Assembly: GCA_018398815.1 (NCBI GenBank)
Contig: CM031595.1
Coordinates: 131,393,833-131,457,832 of the forward strand
Direction of reading: 5' to 3'
Origin: Conus ventricosus
Lineage: Eukaryota; Mollusca; Gastropoda; Neogastropoda; Conidae
DNA: 64,000 nucleotides
In this document: in pieces, positions 51,501 to 62,363 of the stretch
How the letters are laid out: each line of letters begins with the position of its first letter
Position numbering within the stretch: the first letter of the stretch is position 1
Program-made: the position numbers and the translations under genes
The notes under the pieces: generated by a model
Databases searched by the model: none
What the model saw: only the letters and a program-made list of their open reading frames with translations
What the model was told of the DNA's origin: nothing

Positions 51501-54500
51501 ATTGCTCTTTCATCATCAAAACATCCAAACTTGTAGATGTTCTTGAATTGCCAAAGATTTCTCTGAGTTGATGCCTTTCCCTCAAGTGGGGCACTGTCAT
51601 ATTTAGGCACCATGTGGGTAGATGGACTATTCGATGTTGTGACGGGTCTCCGACGCTCCCCCTCGTTATTAAAATATGATTTTCATATTCAGGGATGCAG
51701 GGGGTTATAGACAGAAGTATTTATGCTTTCACAACCAAAATGCGCTCTCGCATAGGCACACGCACTCTGTCACTCACATCGGGCCCGCACAAAGGGTGAC
51801 GGGAAACCAAAAAACATTTCATAGAAAATAATCAACTTTATTTAACTTGACTCCGAGCCCCCACCCGTCACTACACAACACAACTATCTGTATCATACAA
51901 CAATGTAAACATCAAAACAGACAATCTCATAAATCGCATCCCTTTCCTTCAATACTCTTCATTAACCAGGAAAGAAAATATTCCACACTTCTGTTTGCAC
52001 ACTTATAAACTTAAGAACAATAAAACGCCGTAACTTGCCAGCATTCCTTGGTTGACCGTCAGTTTTCTTTTCATCACACTGTGCGACTACGAGCTGAAGC
52101 TGCCACACCGTTGTGTCCTCCCGATTGGCCAAATCCCAGTTGGGGGACACTGGCAACGTAGCTTGAGTCGCACCCCACACCGAGTCTCCCGACTCCACCG
52201 TACTTCGCCCTCTCCCCGGAAAGGGCTCCTGTCGTCCTCTCCCACAGGTCTTCTCTGGCTGCAAACACCCCACCGTTGTCTGGCAGCTCCCTGTCTAGGC
52301 TCCAACAGGCTACACGTCTTGCTGTCGACCATCCCCACACGGGAGACAATTCTTCTCGTCGTCGGCTCCGAGGCTACAGCAACCTCCACTGTCATAACGT
52401 CCCCCCCCAGGAGACAACGAGGCGACAGCTAACCTCTGCTTCACGCTGTAATTTTCTTGAGCCCTCAGCAAGACGGCGAGTTCACTTTCCCTTAAGTGAG
52501 TCACACACTTCCTGGTTTTCCAAGCACCTTATATTCGTTCTCAAAGAAAGAGAGAACCCGAGTTTAACTGGCTCAACCAATGGAATCACCGGCACACACA
52601 CATCACACGATTTGTACCAATAAATCCCCAAGTTATTTTTATTCCGCCAATGGAATCGCTAGTCACCTACACATACACACACACACCACAGCTGCTAGCG
52701 CCAACAAAGACTTGGGCACCCAGTGGTTAATGCATAACCTCCTATTCAAACTCATGTTCGATTCCCAAGCTACCCATTGTACAAACAGCCTGGACTTCTC
52801 TACAGCCAGGACTGAGGCTTCAAGTATTTACTACCTCTATAGATAACAAGGTGCGAATCACTCAATAGGCCGAAGCCTTCCATTCATTCCTCAGAACAGG
52901 GACGACTGAATGGTCGCTGTACTCTGCCTGCAGGCTGACGGTCACCTACCCGTGACGGCCCACCTGACATGATTGCCTTCCTTTCAGGCCCACGGGAGAG
53001 CCCAGTGAATAGCCAGCGCTCAAAGTGGACACTCTTCTCTACCCAGGACTGGCAGGTCGCCAACCCTTGTCACAACCCTGGGACATGCGAAACACTTCCC
53101 AGCACTCTCCCTCCTTCAGTATACGACTCGGGGTATCCCCCCCTGGTGATGCCTGAATTCGCACACTTGAAGACCCAAGGAACGTGCTCTCAACAACAGC
53201 AACTACCCTTAATTTGCCTAAATGCCCGAGAACATTCGGCCGACTCATGACACCCCCGTACCTAAGAATGTTGTTCCAATCAACATTTCCTCCAGGACGA
53301 ATGTTCTCAGATTGGATAAAACAAACTCAGTTGCATGGGTCGATATAACAGTACTACCCCCATGCTTCAAGACATCATTCCATCAACATCTCTAACATGG
53401 ATAATGTACCCAATTAAAACCAATAAATCAATCAGGTAATCCAAACATCACTCTTTGGTCAGTCATAACGACTGTGCACACATTTAACTCTAAATTGGCC
53501 CACATATAATCAAGAACTCTCTCCATGGCGTTAGCTATCGCATGTCCATACATATTAATTAATCATTCCATTCACTTCTATTATAGCACAACCATGATTA
53601 CCACAAGATCCAAATTCAGGTGTGTGGCCTATTCTGCTAATCAAGATTCAAATTCAGGTGTGTGGCCCAGCCTACTTAACATCAAAATCAAATTCAGGCG
53701 TGTAGCCACAATCCACAAAGACAACATTCAAATTCAGACGTGTGCCCCAACCTACATAACGTCAAAATCAAATTCAGGCGTGTGGCCACAGTCTGTTCAC
53801 ACGGTCTCGCACACAATATGCAAATCAAACATTCATCCTGATGTCACAACTTAAGTACATTTTACTGAGCTGTGACAAAACAACATGAGCAAACAGATAT
53901 CAATCAGAAAAATCATAAATCATAACACGTGAGCATGTACTGATCCCGCTCCATAATGGGCAGTGAACAAAAGCAACATAAATCAGAAACTGAAAAATAA
54001 CACATGAACATAGGCCAACCCCGCCCTGTACTGGGCAATCAAAAATCAATACCACAACTGGCCAGCTACATTATTTACACAGTAGCTGTCTGGAACAGCT
54101 GACTGCTAAACACCACCACCACCACAACAGCAGCCCGTAGGCATCGCTCCTACCATTGTTCTATTTCTGTTGTTCACAATACAACAGCAAACACCTGGAG
54201 ACATCACTCCAACCCTTGACCTACTCCTGCCCCTCTCAATTTTGACCGCCGTTTGTGGCTCGCCAATAGTACCTGGAGCAGATAGTTTGCGCATTCCAGG
54301 CTTTACAAGAGAGTCAGCGCACCTTTCACACAGTTTAGTCCTTAAAGGAGCGCGTGAAAATCTGCGCGATCCTCTTCTAGCCTGTCGCACCATGCACTGC
54401 GACGACGATCATCTCCCCTTTCAAAATGTTATGAGATGATCCCTCACTCATCTTATCCGAACCGATTTTCTTTTTCTGTGTGGAAATTCCTGGTTCGAAT

Positions 54501-57500
54501 CCCGCTTCATGGCCTATGCCCATTACTTGATGAGCCTTATTTACTTTACCCTTTCCTGACACTGGATTATCTGCTCCTTTGAGCTGACTGTCTTTGGCGT
54601 TTCCTAACGATAGCTGGTCACCTCGCCCTTTTGCCATGCGTTATTACTGCCTCCCTGGCCCCAACCCAGCTGCTGGTTCCAGTTACTCTGTGGTCCATTT
54701 TGGCCCCGACCCTGGGTCCGCCACCGTGGCTCCTACATTTCTGACTACCATGGCAACGCCAACAACTTTTTGAACCACCACTATGGCCACCATGGCCTAC
54801 GGCACTGCCACTAAGGGCCTATTTCATGGTCCATTGCCCCACCACCACGGCCACCTTCATGGCCTACACTAGCCCTACTGCTAGCGGCGCCTGTGCACTC
54901 ACCTGCTTTCTGTTTACCTTCCTACCCTGCACTGCCCTTGCTTTCCCACTTGACTGGCAGCCTGGTTAGGCTTCGGGGTGAAAATACCTACCCCCTAACA
55001 AAGCTGGATAGGGAAGATTGTTTTGCACTGCTGCAGTGAGAGTACTCCTGACAAACTCTGACTCTACTTTGACACGGGCCAAAGGTAGCCGATTAATTCT
55101 TCCATCTGCATATCGCACGCAGGTGGTTTCCCCGGTATAGTCTGTCTCTCTCACAAAACCGGGCTTTTACCATTGCCGCTAGAGTCAGTCCTGTATCTAA
55201 TAAGCAGGTCACCGGCTTCCCTTTACTACTGCCCTAGTAGTTGGTGGTGGTACTCTGCCTTGCTGTTGAATTGTATCAACGGCAACAACGGAATGTATTC
55301 GCAGTCCGCTACATTCCTTGGCGATATGACCCTCTCGCCCACATTTGAAACATGTGTGTTTCACTCTAACATTCTCTTGAGTCCCACTGTTGCCACGAGA
55401 CTTAGAATGCGTTTCTAACTGCGGTCTCGCCTCCTGTTTGTAGGGAGTCGGCGAATCACTCCCTGACTGTGTGGTCTGGGCATTACGGTCGACTGGTTTC
55501 GATCCCTTCATCCCATTACGCTGATCATGGGCAGATTCATACCTGTCTGCAACTTTCACTAACTCCTCTAAACTTCCTAATTCTCTTTCCGCAAAAATAC
55601 TGTGAGATCCTTCCGACAAGTGGAGAGAATTTGCTCCTTAACGATCTCCTCCCTCAAAGATTCAAAAGTTTGTTCGATGTTCCCTAACCTTATCCATTTG
55701 TCAAAGAGAGCCCTAAGCCGATAAAGGAACTGTACGTGCGTCTCACCTGATTTACGAACGGTTTCTCTGAACAATTTCCTATATCTATCGGCGGTTACCT
55801 GGTACCTCTGAAACAAAGCATCGCGCACCGACTCTAATCTGTCTGTTTTTCCGGTGGTAAGCAGAAAAAAGCATCCCTAGCTTTGGTGTCAGCAGCGCAG
55901 ACAAATTTGTGGCCCACCGTTCTTCGGTAAGCCCTGATCTTTGGCAATCCTTTCAAATTGCGAAATGAAGTCTTCTAAATGGTCGGGATTATCATCGAAC
56001 CTTGGCATATTGATCAAGGGACTGACATGTGGTGCAAAGTTCACTTGAGGTTTTGCGTCCACGTCCCGTTCTTTCTCCAATTTTAATTTTTTCTAACTCA
56101 AACTGCCTTATCTTCTCTCTTTCTCTCTCTTCTCTTTCCCGTTCTCTTCTCCTCCCCCTCTTTCCCGTTCTCTTTCTCTCTCCTCTCTTTCCCGTTCTCT
56201 CTCCTCCTTTTCCCGTTCTCTCTCCTCTCTTTCCCTTTTCTCTTTCTCTCTCCTCTTTTTTCCCGTTCCCTTTCTCTCTCCTCTTTTTTCCGTTCCCTTT
56301 CTCTTCCTCTTTTTCCCGTTCCCTTTCTCTCTCCTCTTTTTCCCGTTCTCTTTCTCTCTCCTCTTTTTCCCGTTCTCTTTCTCTCTCCTCTTTTTCCCGT
56401 TCTCTTTCTCTCTCTTGCCTTTCCCTTTGTATTTTTCTGGGCCTCGATTACACGGGCCAGTTCTCATCTCATATGCCTTCAGTTCCGGACCCTTAGTCCT
56501 AAAGCTTTTCCTTCTTCTATGAGGTCCATCTTTTTCAGCGGACCCATTGTCTCAGCACCCTCTTCAGTCGACATTCTGAAGCTATCTAACCCTCGATCAG
56601 CTAGTTAATACAACCACAGTAACAGCGAGATATCCACACGATCACTTGTAAATAAGCGATCAAATAGTTGTGCTACACACAATCAACCTCAACAGCAACC
56701 AAATCAAGCAAGTTCAAATACAAGGCCCAGTCATGAAAAAAAAAAGATCAAACAATCAACACATGACTAACGTCTTTCCAGGTTAGGAAAAAAATTTTAG
56801 GTTTCCACAATTACGACCAATTTCAAATCCCTTGCAATTGAACAAAAACCCAGAATCAAAATCACTTATGGCTCATTTATGTTCATCCCGGACGAGCCCC
56901 CAATTTGTGACGGGTCCCCCGACGCTCCCCCTCGTTATTAAAATATGATTTTCATATTCAGGGATGCAGGGGGTTATAGACAGAAGTATTTATGCTTTCA
57001 CAACCAAAATGCGCTCTCGCATAGGCACACGCACTCTGTCACTCACATCGGGCCCGCACAAAGGTGACGGGAAACCAATAACATTTCATAGAAAATAATC
57101 AACTTTATTTAACTTGACTCCGAGCCCCCACCCGTCACTACACAACACAACTATCTGTATCATACAACAATGTAAAACATCATACAGACAATCTCATAAA
57201 TCGCATCCCCTTTCCTTCAATTACTCTTCATTAACCAGGAAAGACAATATTCCACACTTCTGTTTGCACACTTATAAACTTAGAACAAATAAAACGTCCG
57301 TAACTTGCCAGCATTCCTGGTTGACCGTCAGTTTCTCTCATCACACTGTGCGACTACGAGCTGAAGCTGCCACACCGTTGTGTCCCCCGATTGGCCAAAT
57401 CCCAGTTGGGGGACACTGGCAACGTAGCTTGAGTCGCACCCCCACACTGAGTCTCCCTGACTCCACCGTACTTCGCCCTCTCCCCGGAAAGGGCTCCTGT

Positions 57501-58931
57501 CGTCCTCTCCCACAGGTCTTCTCTGGCTGCAAACAACCCCACCGTTGTCTGGCAGCTCCCTGTCTAGGCTCCAACAGGCTACACGTCTTGCTGTCGACCG
57601 TCCCACACGGGAGACAATTCTTCTCGTCGTCGGCTCCGAGGCTACAGCAACCTCCACTGTCATACGTCCCCACCCAGGAGACAACGAGGCGACAGCTAAC
57701 CTCTGCTTCACGCTGTATTTTCTTGAGCCCTCAGCAAGACGGGCGAGTTCACTTTCCCTTAAGTGAGTCACACACTTCCTGGTTTTTCCAAGCACCTTAT
57801 ATTCGTTCTCAAAGAAAGAGAGAACCCGAGTTTAACTGGGTCAACCAATGGAATCACCGGCACACACACATCACACGATTTGTACCAATAAATCCCCAAG
57901 TTATTTTATTCCGCCAATGGAATCGCTAGTCACCTACACATACACACACACACCACAGCTGCTAGCGCCAACAAAGACTTGGGCACCCAGTGGTTAATGC
58001 ATAACCTCCTATTCAAACTCATGTTCGATTCCCCGAAGCTACCCATTGTACAAACAGCCTGGACTTCTCTACAGCCAGGACTGAGGCTTCAAGTATTTAC
58101 TACCTCTATAGATAACAAGGTGCGAATCACTCAATAGGCCGAAGCCTTCCATTCATTCCTCAGAACAGGGACGATTGAATGGTCGCTTGTACTCTGCCTG
58201 CAGGCTGACGGTCACCTACCCGTGACCCGGGCACCTGACATGATTGCCTTCCTTTCAGGCCCACGGGAGAGCCCAGTGAATAGCCAGCGCTCAAAGTGGA
58301 CACTCTTCTCTACCCAGGACTGGCAGGTCGCCAACTCTTGTCACTACCCCTCGGACATGCGAAACACTTCCCAGCACTCTCCCTCCTTCAGTATACGACT
58401 CGGGGTATCCCCCCCTGGTGATGCCTGAATTCGCACACTTGAAGACCCAAGGAACGTGCTCTCAACAACAGCAACTACCCTTAATTTGCCTAAATGCCCG
58501 AGAACATTCGGCCGACTCATGACAGATGTTTAGAGGTCTTATAAACTTATCCCAATTTGTTGAGCTGGATAAGCTATTGGGTGCAACCTGCATGCCAACA
58601 TTTTTTGTTTAAACTCATCTGAATAGGGGATAATCACAAACAGTTCTTTAACTTGGCCTTCCTGCATCCCGCCTTGGTGGGTATTATTATTTGAAATTAC
58701 TTCATGATAGTATTTCAGGGACTGTCAGTCCTCCATGCATGTCCACCCAACATAACTGCCAATTGTTCAGGTGCTGAACGACATCAAGGCCCGCTTCATG
58801 CAGGAGAATGGCGACTTCATATCGTACCCAGACAAGAAGGGAAATGACAGGAAGACTGTGGCCACAGAGCTTGGCCAGCACTGGGCCTACATGAACGCCT
58901 GGATTGCCATGGCAGCGCACAGACTGGGCAG
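48007..58931 (+). CDS. Unrecognised protein gene, two exons seen (48007-48195, 58771-58931)
   Basis: The exons join in phase 0 and the second ends in phase 2 (AG|GTACGA), so the gene continues right of 58931. The 117-residue piece reads KMELQKLREASEKIAAFFTQ, QLDDQGRLKNEEVAKDMGAV, YKLPQLLLLTGNGRLAHK then VLNDIKARFMQENGDFISYP and HWAYMNAWIAMAAHRLGR. Helical pairs with Trp/Tyr/Met and a YMNAWIAMAAHRLGR-type helix are reminiscent of alpha/alpha-toroid proteins (epimerases, terpenoid cyclase-like folds), but I cannot name a family. The ATG at 48025 could be the start, with 48007-48024 as 5' UTR, or the exon may be internal. The 10.6-kb intron carries the LTR retrotransposon and a ~500-bp repeat. 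Confidence 0.6.
48196..50622. other. Intron with CA/CT and mixed repeats
   Basis: CA then CT microsatellite at 48440-48515; A-T rich sequence with variable CATGCA/CACA tracts at 49165-49330; otherwise unique. Confidence 0.6.
50385..50455 (+). mobile_element. tRNA-derived SINE head
   Basis: ttagcttagctggaagatca (A-box region) and cgttttgatcc (degenerate B box) at tRNA spacing, followed by a T/C-rich body. Decayed; not a functional tRNA. Confidence 0.45.
50634..51135 (+). mobile_element. ~500-bp non-autonomous element with 11-bp target duplication
   Basis: GCTCTAAAACA occurs at 50623-50633 and 51136-51146 on either side of one unit of the repeat also found in tandem at 33551-34640. It starts with an A-rich gagggaaaaagaaac and ends gtcagcctatgttaag. 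No coding potential; no clear pol III boxes. Confidence 0.8.
51147..51632. other. Intron between two insertions
   Basis: AT-rich unique sequence; the short inverted pair aaaattcaaaattttgaatttt lies at 51251-51272. No gene. Confidence 0.5.
51638..53252 (-). repeat. LTR (3' LTR in element orientation)
   Basis: 1615 bp, near-identical to 56906-58524; differences are largely one-base indels. The last 840 bases also match window positions 1-840. Confidence 0.95.
53253..53263 (-). other. Candidate polypurine tract
   Basis: Minus strand AGGTACGGGGG directly abuts the 3' LTR, the place where plus-strand priming occurs. It is interrupted by TAC, so weak. Confidence 0.4.
53605..53800. repeat. Minisatellite in the LTR element, about five units
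   Basis: caaattcaggtgtgtggcc and variants (…gacgtgtgcccc, …gcgtgtagccac) recur about every 40-50 bases. It lies near the 3' end of the internal region, where pol would normally end. Confidence 0.85.
53801..54965 (-). other. Internal region of the LTR element without recognised pol
   Basis: Frames on both strands are short. The minus strand at 54650-54880 is Gly/Ser/His/Trp-rich in one frame (for instance SCWRCHGSQKC). No YXDD, DTD or integrase-type pattern is visible. This is either deleted or replaced sequence. Confidence 0.6.
54966..56574 (-). pseudogene. LTR element gag and aspartic protease, frameshifted
   Basis: ATG at 56574 opens MSTEEGAETMGPLKKMD. A Glu/Arg-rich region (56100-56430) follows, then the gag core: INMPRFDDNPDHLEDFISQF, a YRKLFRETVRKSGETHVQFL stretch and LREEIVKEQILSTCRKDLTV, as in SCAN-like Gypsy gag. 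A zinc knuckle CFKCGREGHIAKEC (CX2CX4HX4C) lies near 55330-55375. Protease: LLDTGLT (DTG catalytic motif) near 55190 and LPYPALLGGRYF near 54990. Frame breaks occur near 56480, 55870, 55600 and 55205. This is an old mobile element gene, not a host gene. Confidence 0.8.
56105..56430 (-). repeat. Tandem repeat coding the Glu/Arg region of gag
   Basis: Units of about 26-27 bases (tttttcccgttctctttctc plus tctcct) repeat about ten times with length changes that shift the frame between RERE-, KRRE- and NGKK-type readings. Confidence 0.85.
56885..56902 (-). other. Primer binding site, tRNA-Pro type
   Basis: Minus strand TGGGGGCTCGTCCGGGAT, three bases inside the 5' LTR end. It equals the complement of the 3' end of animal tRNA-Pro and is the classic Pro-type site. 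It fixes the orientation of the element. Confidence 0.9.
56906..58524 (-). repeat. LTR (5' LTR in element orientation)
   Basis: 1619 bp; TGTGACGG...CATGACA. Partner of 51638-53252. Confidence 0.95.
58771..58931 (+). CDS. Exon of the unrecognised gene
   Basis: Acceptor attgttcag, donor GTACGA; phase 0 in, phase 2 out. The frame is clean and GC-rich. It lies only 241 bases right of the target duplication of the LTR element. Confidence 0.8.
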
Positions 58932-60164
58932 GTACGAGTTTTATCACCCTATCCTGTTCTTCTGTCTTCCCTTAACTGTAATAAAAGTTGAAAGTGTAAT
59001 TATAGGCCCTTCATAACATTGGATGTGATGCCAGATGGAGAGAATATGGAGTTAAGAATGAAAAAAAAACAGATTCATATATTGGTGTGATAAAAGAAAG
59101 GGAAAAGAATGTTACAGTTAGGAAAGAAATGAGTCGGATGTTAACCAAGATGGGTTTTTTTTTTGTTCTTTTGTTGTTGTTGTTGGGGTTTTCTGTGTTT
59201 TTTTTGCAGTCTTATCTTCCATGCAATTTCAGAGGCATGACTCCCATGATTTTCATTCTGGCTCCCCCATATCCAGCCACACTTGGGTCAGTCTGTGTGT
59301 GTGTGTGTGTGTGTGTGTTCGGGGGGTAGGGGGCAGGTTTAATGACAGTAGAAAGTTTTAGGGCCATTCCGTCTAATACAATGAAGGGAACATATTTTCT
59401 GATTTTAAAATTTTTTATTGTATGTATAGAAGTCCTGGAGGTGAGCCAATAGCAGATAATCTTGTTACCAGCACAAGGAAAGCAACTGTTGTGCCAGAAT
59501 TCGCACAAGCAGTTTTGGAAGGTGTGATGTGAAAGTGCAGTATGTTGGCGGGATGGGGGGTGCATGTGTGTGTGAAGCCATGGCTGACTTTTTCAGGTTG
59601 CAGTTGATGAAAGGGCATGGCTGATGATAGAATTTCTTTTTTCATATGGCAAGTTGTTTCTAGATTTTTTTTTTATACATAATACTTTGAAATATGCCGA
59701 TGCTCAGATACTACCGAAGTCTAATGTTAATGATTTATGTATGTAATTTCTTTTTAGACTAGAAGAAAATTTCAACTCGAGCAGATCATCTTGGGGAAGG
59801 GTGTTTAAACTGTGCTTTTATATTTAAGATGTTTTAATTATTTATTCAAATTTGAATGTGTCCCTTGTGTAATAGTGCAAATGCTCGTATCAGTAATTTA
59901 GTTGCATTCAGTTACACATTGATTTGCTATGAATCGGTCCAGTTCTTCTGCGTACGCAGGCCGATACTCCTGTGGACACTCCCTGTATAGACTGGCAACT
60001 ATTAATCCCATCTGCCTAACGAGGGGATTGGAGTTTTGTGTGCATGACCGTTTTTTTATCCTGCTATTAAGGCAGCCATACTCCATCCTCGGAATGTGCA
60101 TGCTATGTGTAAGGTGTCATCCATACCAATGGCAAAACTGGCCTTCTCTTCTAAAAATTGGTGA
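58932..60164. other. Intron, nothing firm
   Basis: A TG run at 59296-59320. A minus-strand frame at 59898-60010 reads RQMGLIVASLYRECPQEYRP and looks protein-like but is isolated; no splice context was found. Confidence 0.45.
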
Positions 60165-60388
60165 TGGGATTTTACGTGTGTGCAAGATGTTATGCGTGCG
60201 TTCACACACGGAAACCCCAGTTTATAGTCTCGTTCGAAGGACTGTATGGGAAATGGAGTCAGAACCACTGTTAACTACGAGGGTAAAAAAACCTTGTACC
60301 GAAACGGCCCGGTGGGGGATTCAAAACCCCCAACCCTTGGATTACTAGCCCGGCGCTCTACCAGCTGGGCTAATTCCAGCCCCCAGTC
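60165..60388 (-). mobile_element. tRNA-derived SINE, copy 2
   Basis: Minus strand: TAGCCCAGCTGG (60361-60372), GGGTTTTGAATCC (60318-60330), then a body with gttaacagtggttctgactc and tatagtc-type motif shared with 38440-38672. Same orientation as copy 1. Confidence 0.8.
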
Positions 60389-60687
60389 CAGTTCATTTCC
60401 AGTATTTTCTCCACACTCAAAAAGGGAAAAAAAACATCAAATCTTTTTCATTGGACCTATATAGTGTTAGGCAGTAAAAGGGATGGGAGACAATGATCAT
60501 ATGCTTTGGGAATATAATTGAGAGGTTATGTTGAATCTATGAAATTGTTTAGAAGTTTTGTATCAGAATTGCATAAAAGTTGCATGCATGCTTGTGTACA
60601 TGAGAACACGGACGGCTACAGAGAATATGTGCAAGATCTGAACCAAGACCATAGCTGCTTCTTGAACAAAAGGCACCCCACTGAAGG

Positions 60688-60915
60688 ATTAGCCGTCAGA
60701 CAAAATTAAGATGGATTATGTACTTTGTCTTGAAGATATTTATCAATTCTTATTTCATCAATGAAATATACGGTGGTGTAAATATACTTACCTTTAATCA
60801 TTAGCCGTCAGGCAAAATTAAGATGGATTATGTACATTAATTGTCTTGAAGATATTTATCAATTATTTCATCAATGAAATATACGGTGGTGTGAATATAC
60901 TTATCTTTTATCAGG
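60688..60915. repeat. Two-copy tandem duplication, 112-bp period
   Basis: attagccgtcagacaaaatt at 60688 recurs at 60800; both copies run through catcaatgaaatatacggtg to ttatc. Few differences. Confidence 0.9.
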
Positions 60916-61067
60916 AACTTAATTTCCTTTCTCCAGGAAATTCAATAAAGTTGGGTTGCATCATCAGTATTACATATTCATCTATACTAACAATTTAATA
61001 CTCAAAGAAATTGGAAAATTGTATCATAAAAATGCTATCAATAACAAGAAAATTACAAGTCTCGCAG

Positions 61068-61099
<32 letters not shown>

Positions 61100-62290
61100 C
61101 ATCAACTGCTGTTAACTAGAACAGTGTTTATTTTTTCTTTTGATTTTTGAACAAACAAAATGTTGAAAATTGTTTTTGGTATTTTCAGGGCATTGTCCAA
61201 GATTTATTCCACAGACCTTACTGGTATACTGCTGACATATGTATTTTGTTTCTTTCCTTTTTGTCAAAGGTTATTCCACTGACACCTGTTACTAGTGTAA
61301 GTTGGTTTTTTATACAGTGCTAACTGCTTATAACAAATTAAAAGGGATTTTTTTTGTATTATACTTTATCTGAGGTTTGCTATAGCTGGGGTCCTCAGAT
61401 AATACATATGTCTGGGGTTGTTTTGTAAGATGTGAGGAAACTCTTTTAATTTAAACATCAGTTTATTGAAAGAAGGTAATATAAAAGATGAACCTGAAAA
61501 CATCCTCTAACTCTTGAAATAGGGTTTTGTCTTGATATAGATGTATATGATGCTCCATCTCGAGTGGAACATAGGGTGTTTTCACATGCAACACATGCAC
61601 TTAAAAACAAACTCGCACAAGCCTAGCAAAAATGTTCAATATGTATGTGGGAGAAGAGAGGGGGAGAGAGAGAAGGGGAGGGAGAGAGAGAGAGACTCCG
61701 ACTGGTAATGTGTCAAAATAAATATTTAGAGAATGTGGTGAGCATTTTACAAATTAGGGTAGGGGGTAGGAGAGGTGGGAGTTTACATTTTGTCAAAAAT
61801 GATTTTAGACAGTAGAGAAAAGCAAACTCGCACACACGCATACACACGCGCACACACACAGGCATATATTGCTCATCCATCCACCATCTATCCAACTCGC
61901 CATACACACAAATGTGGGGCATCCTTTACACATCTGCTTTTTTTTCATAACACCACACCAGATTGTTTCTAACACTCTGTGGAAATTATACAAACTCGAT
62001 CATATTGAAACCACTAGTCTTTATATTGGATACCCATGTCTGTTTTCCCCTTTCATCCTCTTCTTTCAGTATGTACTATGCCATGTTAGCAAGTCTGTCG
62101 GACGGTAATCTAAAATAAGGTCATCTGAGGCAAGAACAGAAAGTAGGAATCGGCCAAGTTTCCTGAATTCCATTTGATGTGGCGTTTCAGAGCTAAAGTT
62201 CGACAAGCATTCAAATGCAAAAAAAGAGGATTCCTTCAATTTCAATGCTTTTTTCATTGCCCATAATTCAGAGCCACCTGAGCACCAGAG

Positions 62291-62363
<73 letters not shown>

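Larger units (their letters stand above)
51638..58524 (-). mobile_element. Gypsy-like LTR retrotransposon, gag-protease only
   Basis: 6.9 kb flanked by GATGT (51633-51637 and 58525-58529). LTRs start TGTGACGG and end CATGACA on the plus strand. The primer binding site beside the right LTR and the gag/protease frames show that it reads on the minus strand, right LTR being 5'. Gag, zinc knuckle and a DTG protease are readable; no reverse transcriptase, RNase H or integrase is seen in the remaining ~1.7 kb. It sits in an intron of the gene with exons at 48007 and 58771, in antisense. Confidence 0.9.

Noticed and set aside
56108..56467. Lys/Arg-rich minus-strand frame as a separate basic protein
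   Set aside because: It is a shifted reading of the repeat-coded Glu/Arg part of gag.
57114..57929. 271-codon plus-strand frame
   Set aside because: Lies wholly inside an LTR, is broken by indels in the sister LTR (51850-52660), and shows no domain.
59898..60101. Minus-strand frame RQMGLIVASLYRECPQEYRP...
   Set aside because: Looks protein-like but is short, isolated and partly overlaps unique sequence with no splice context; not enough to call a gene.
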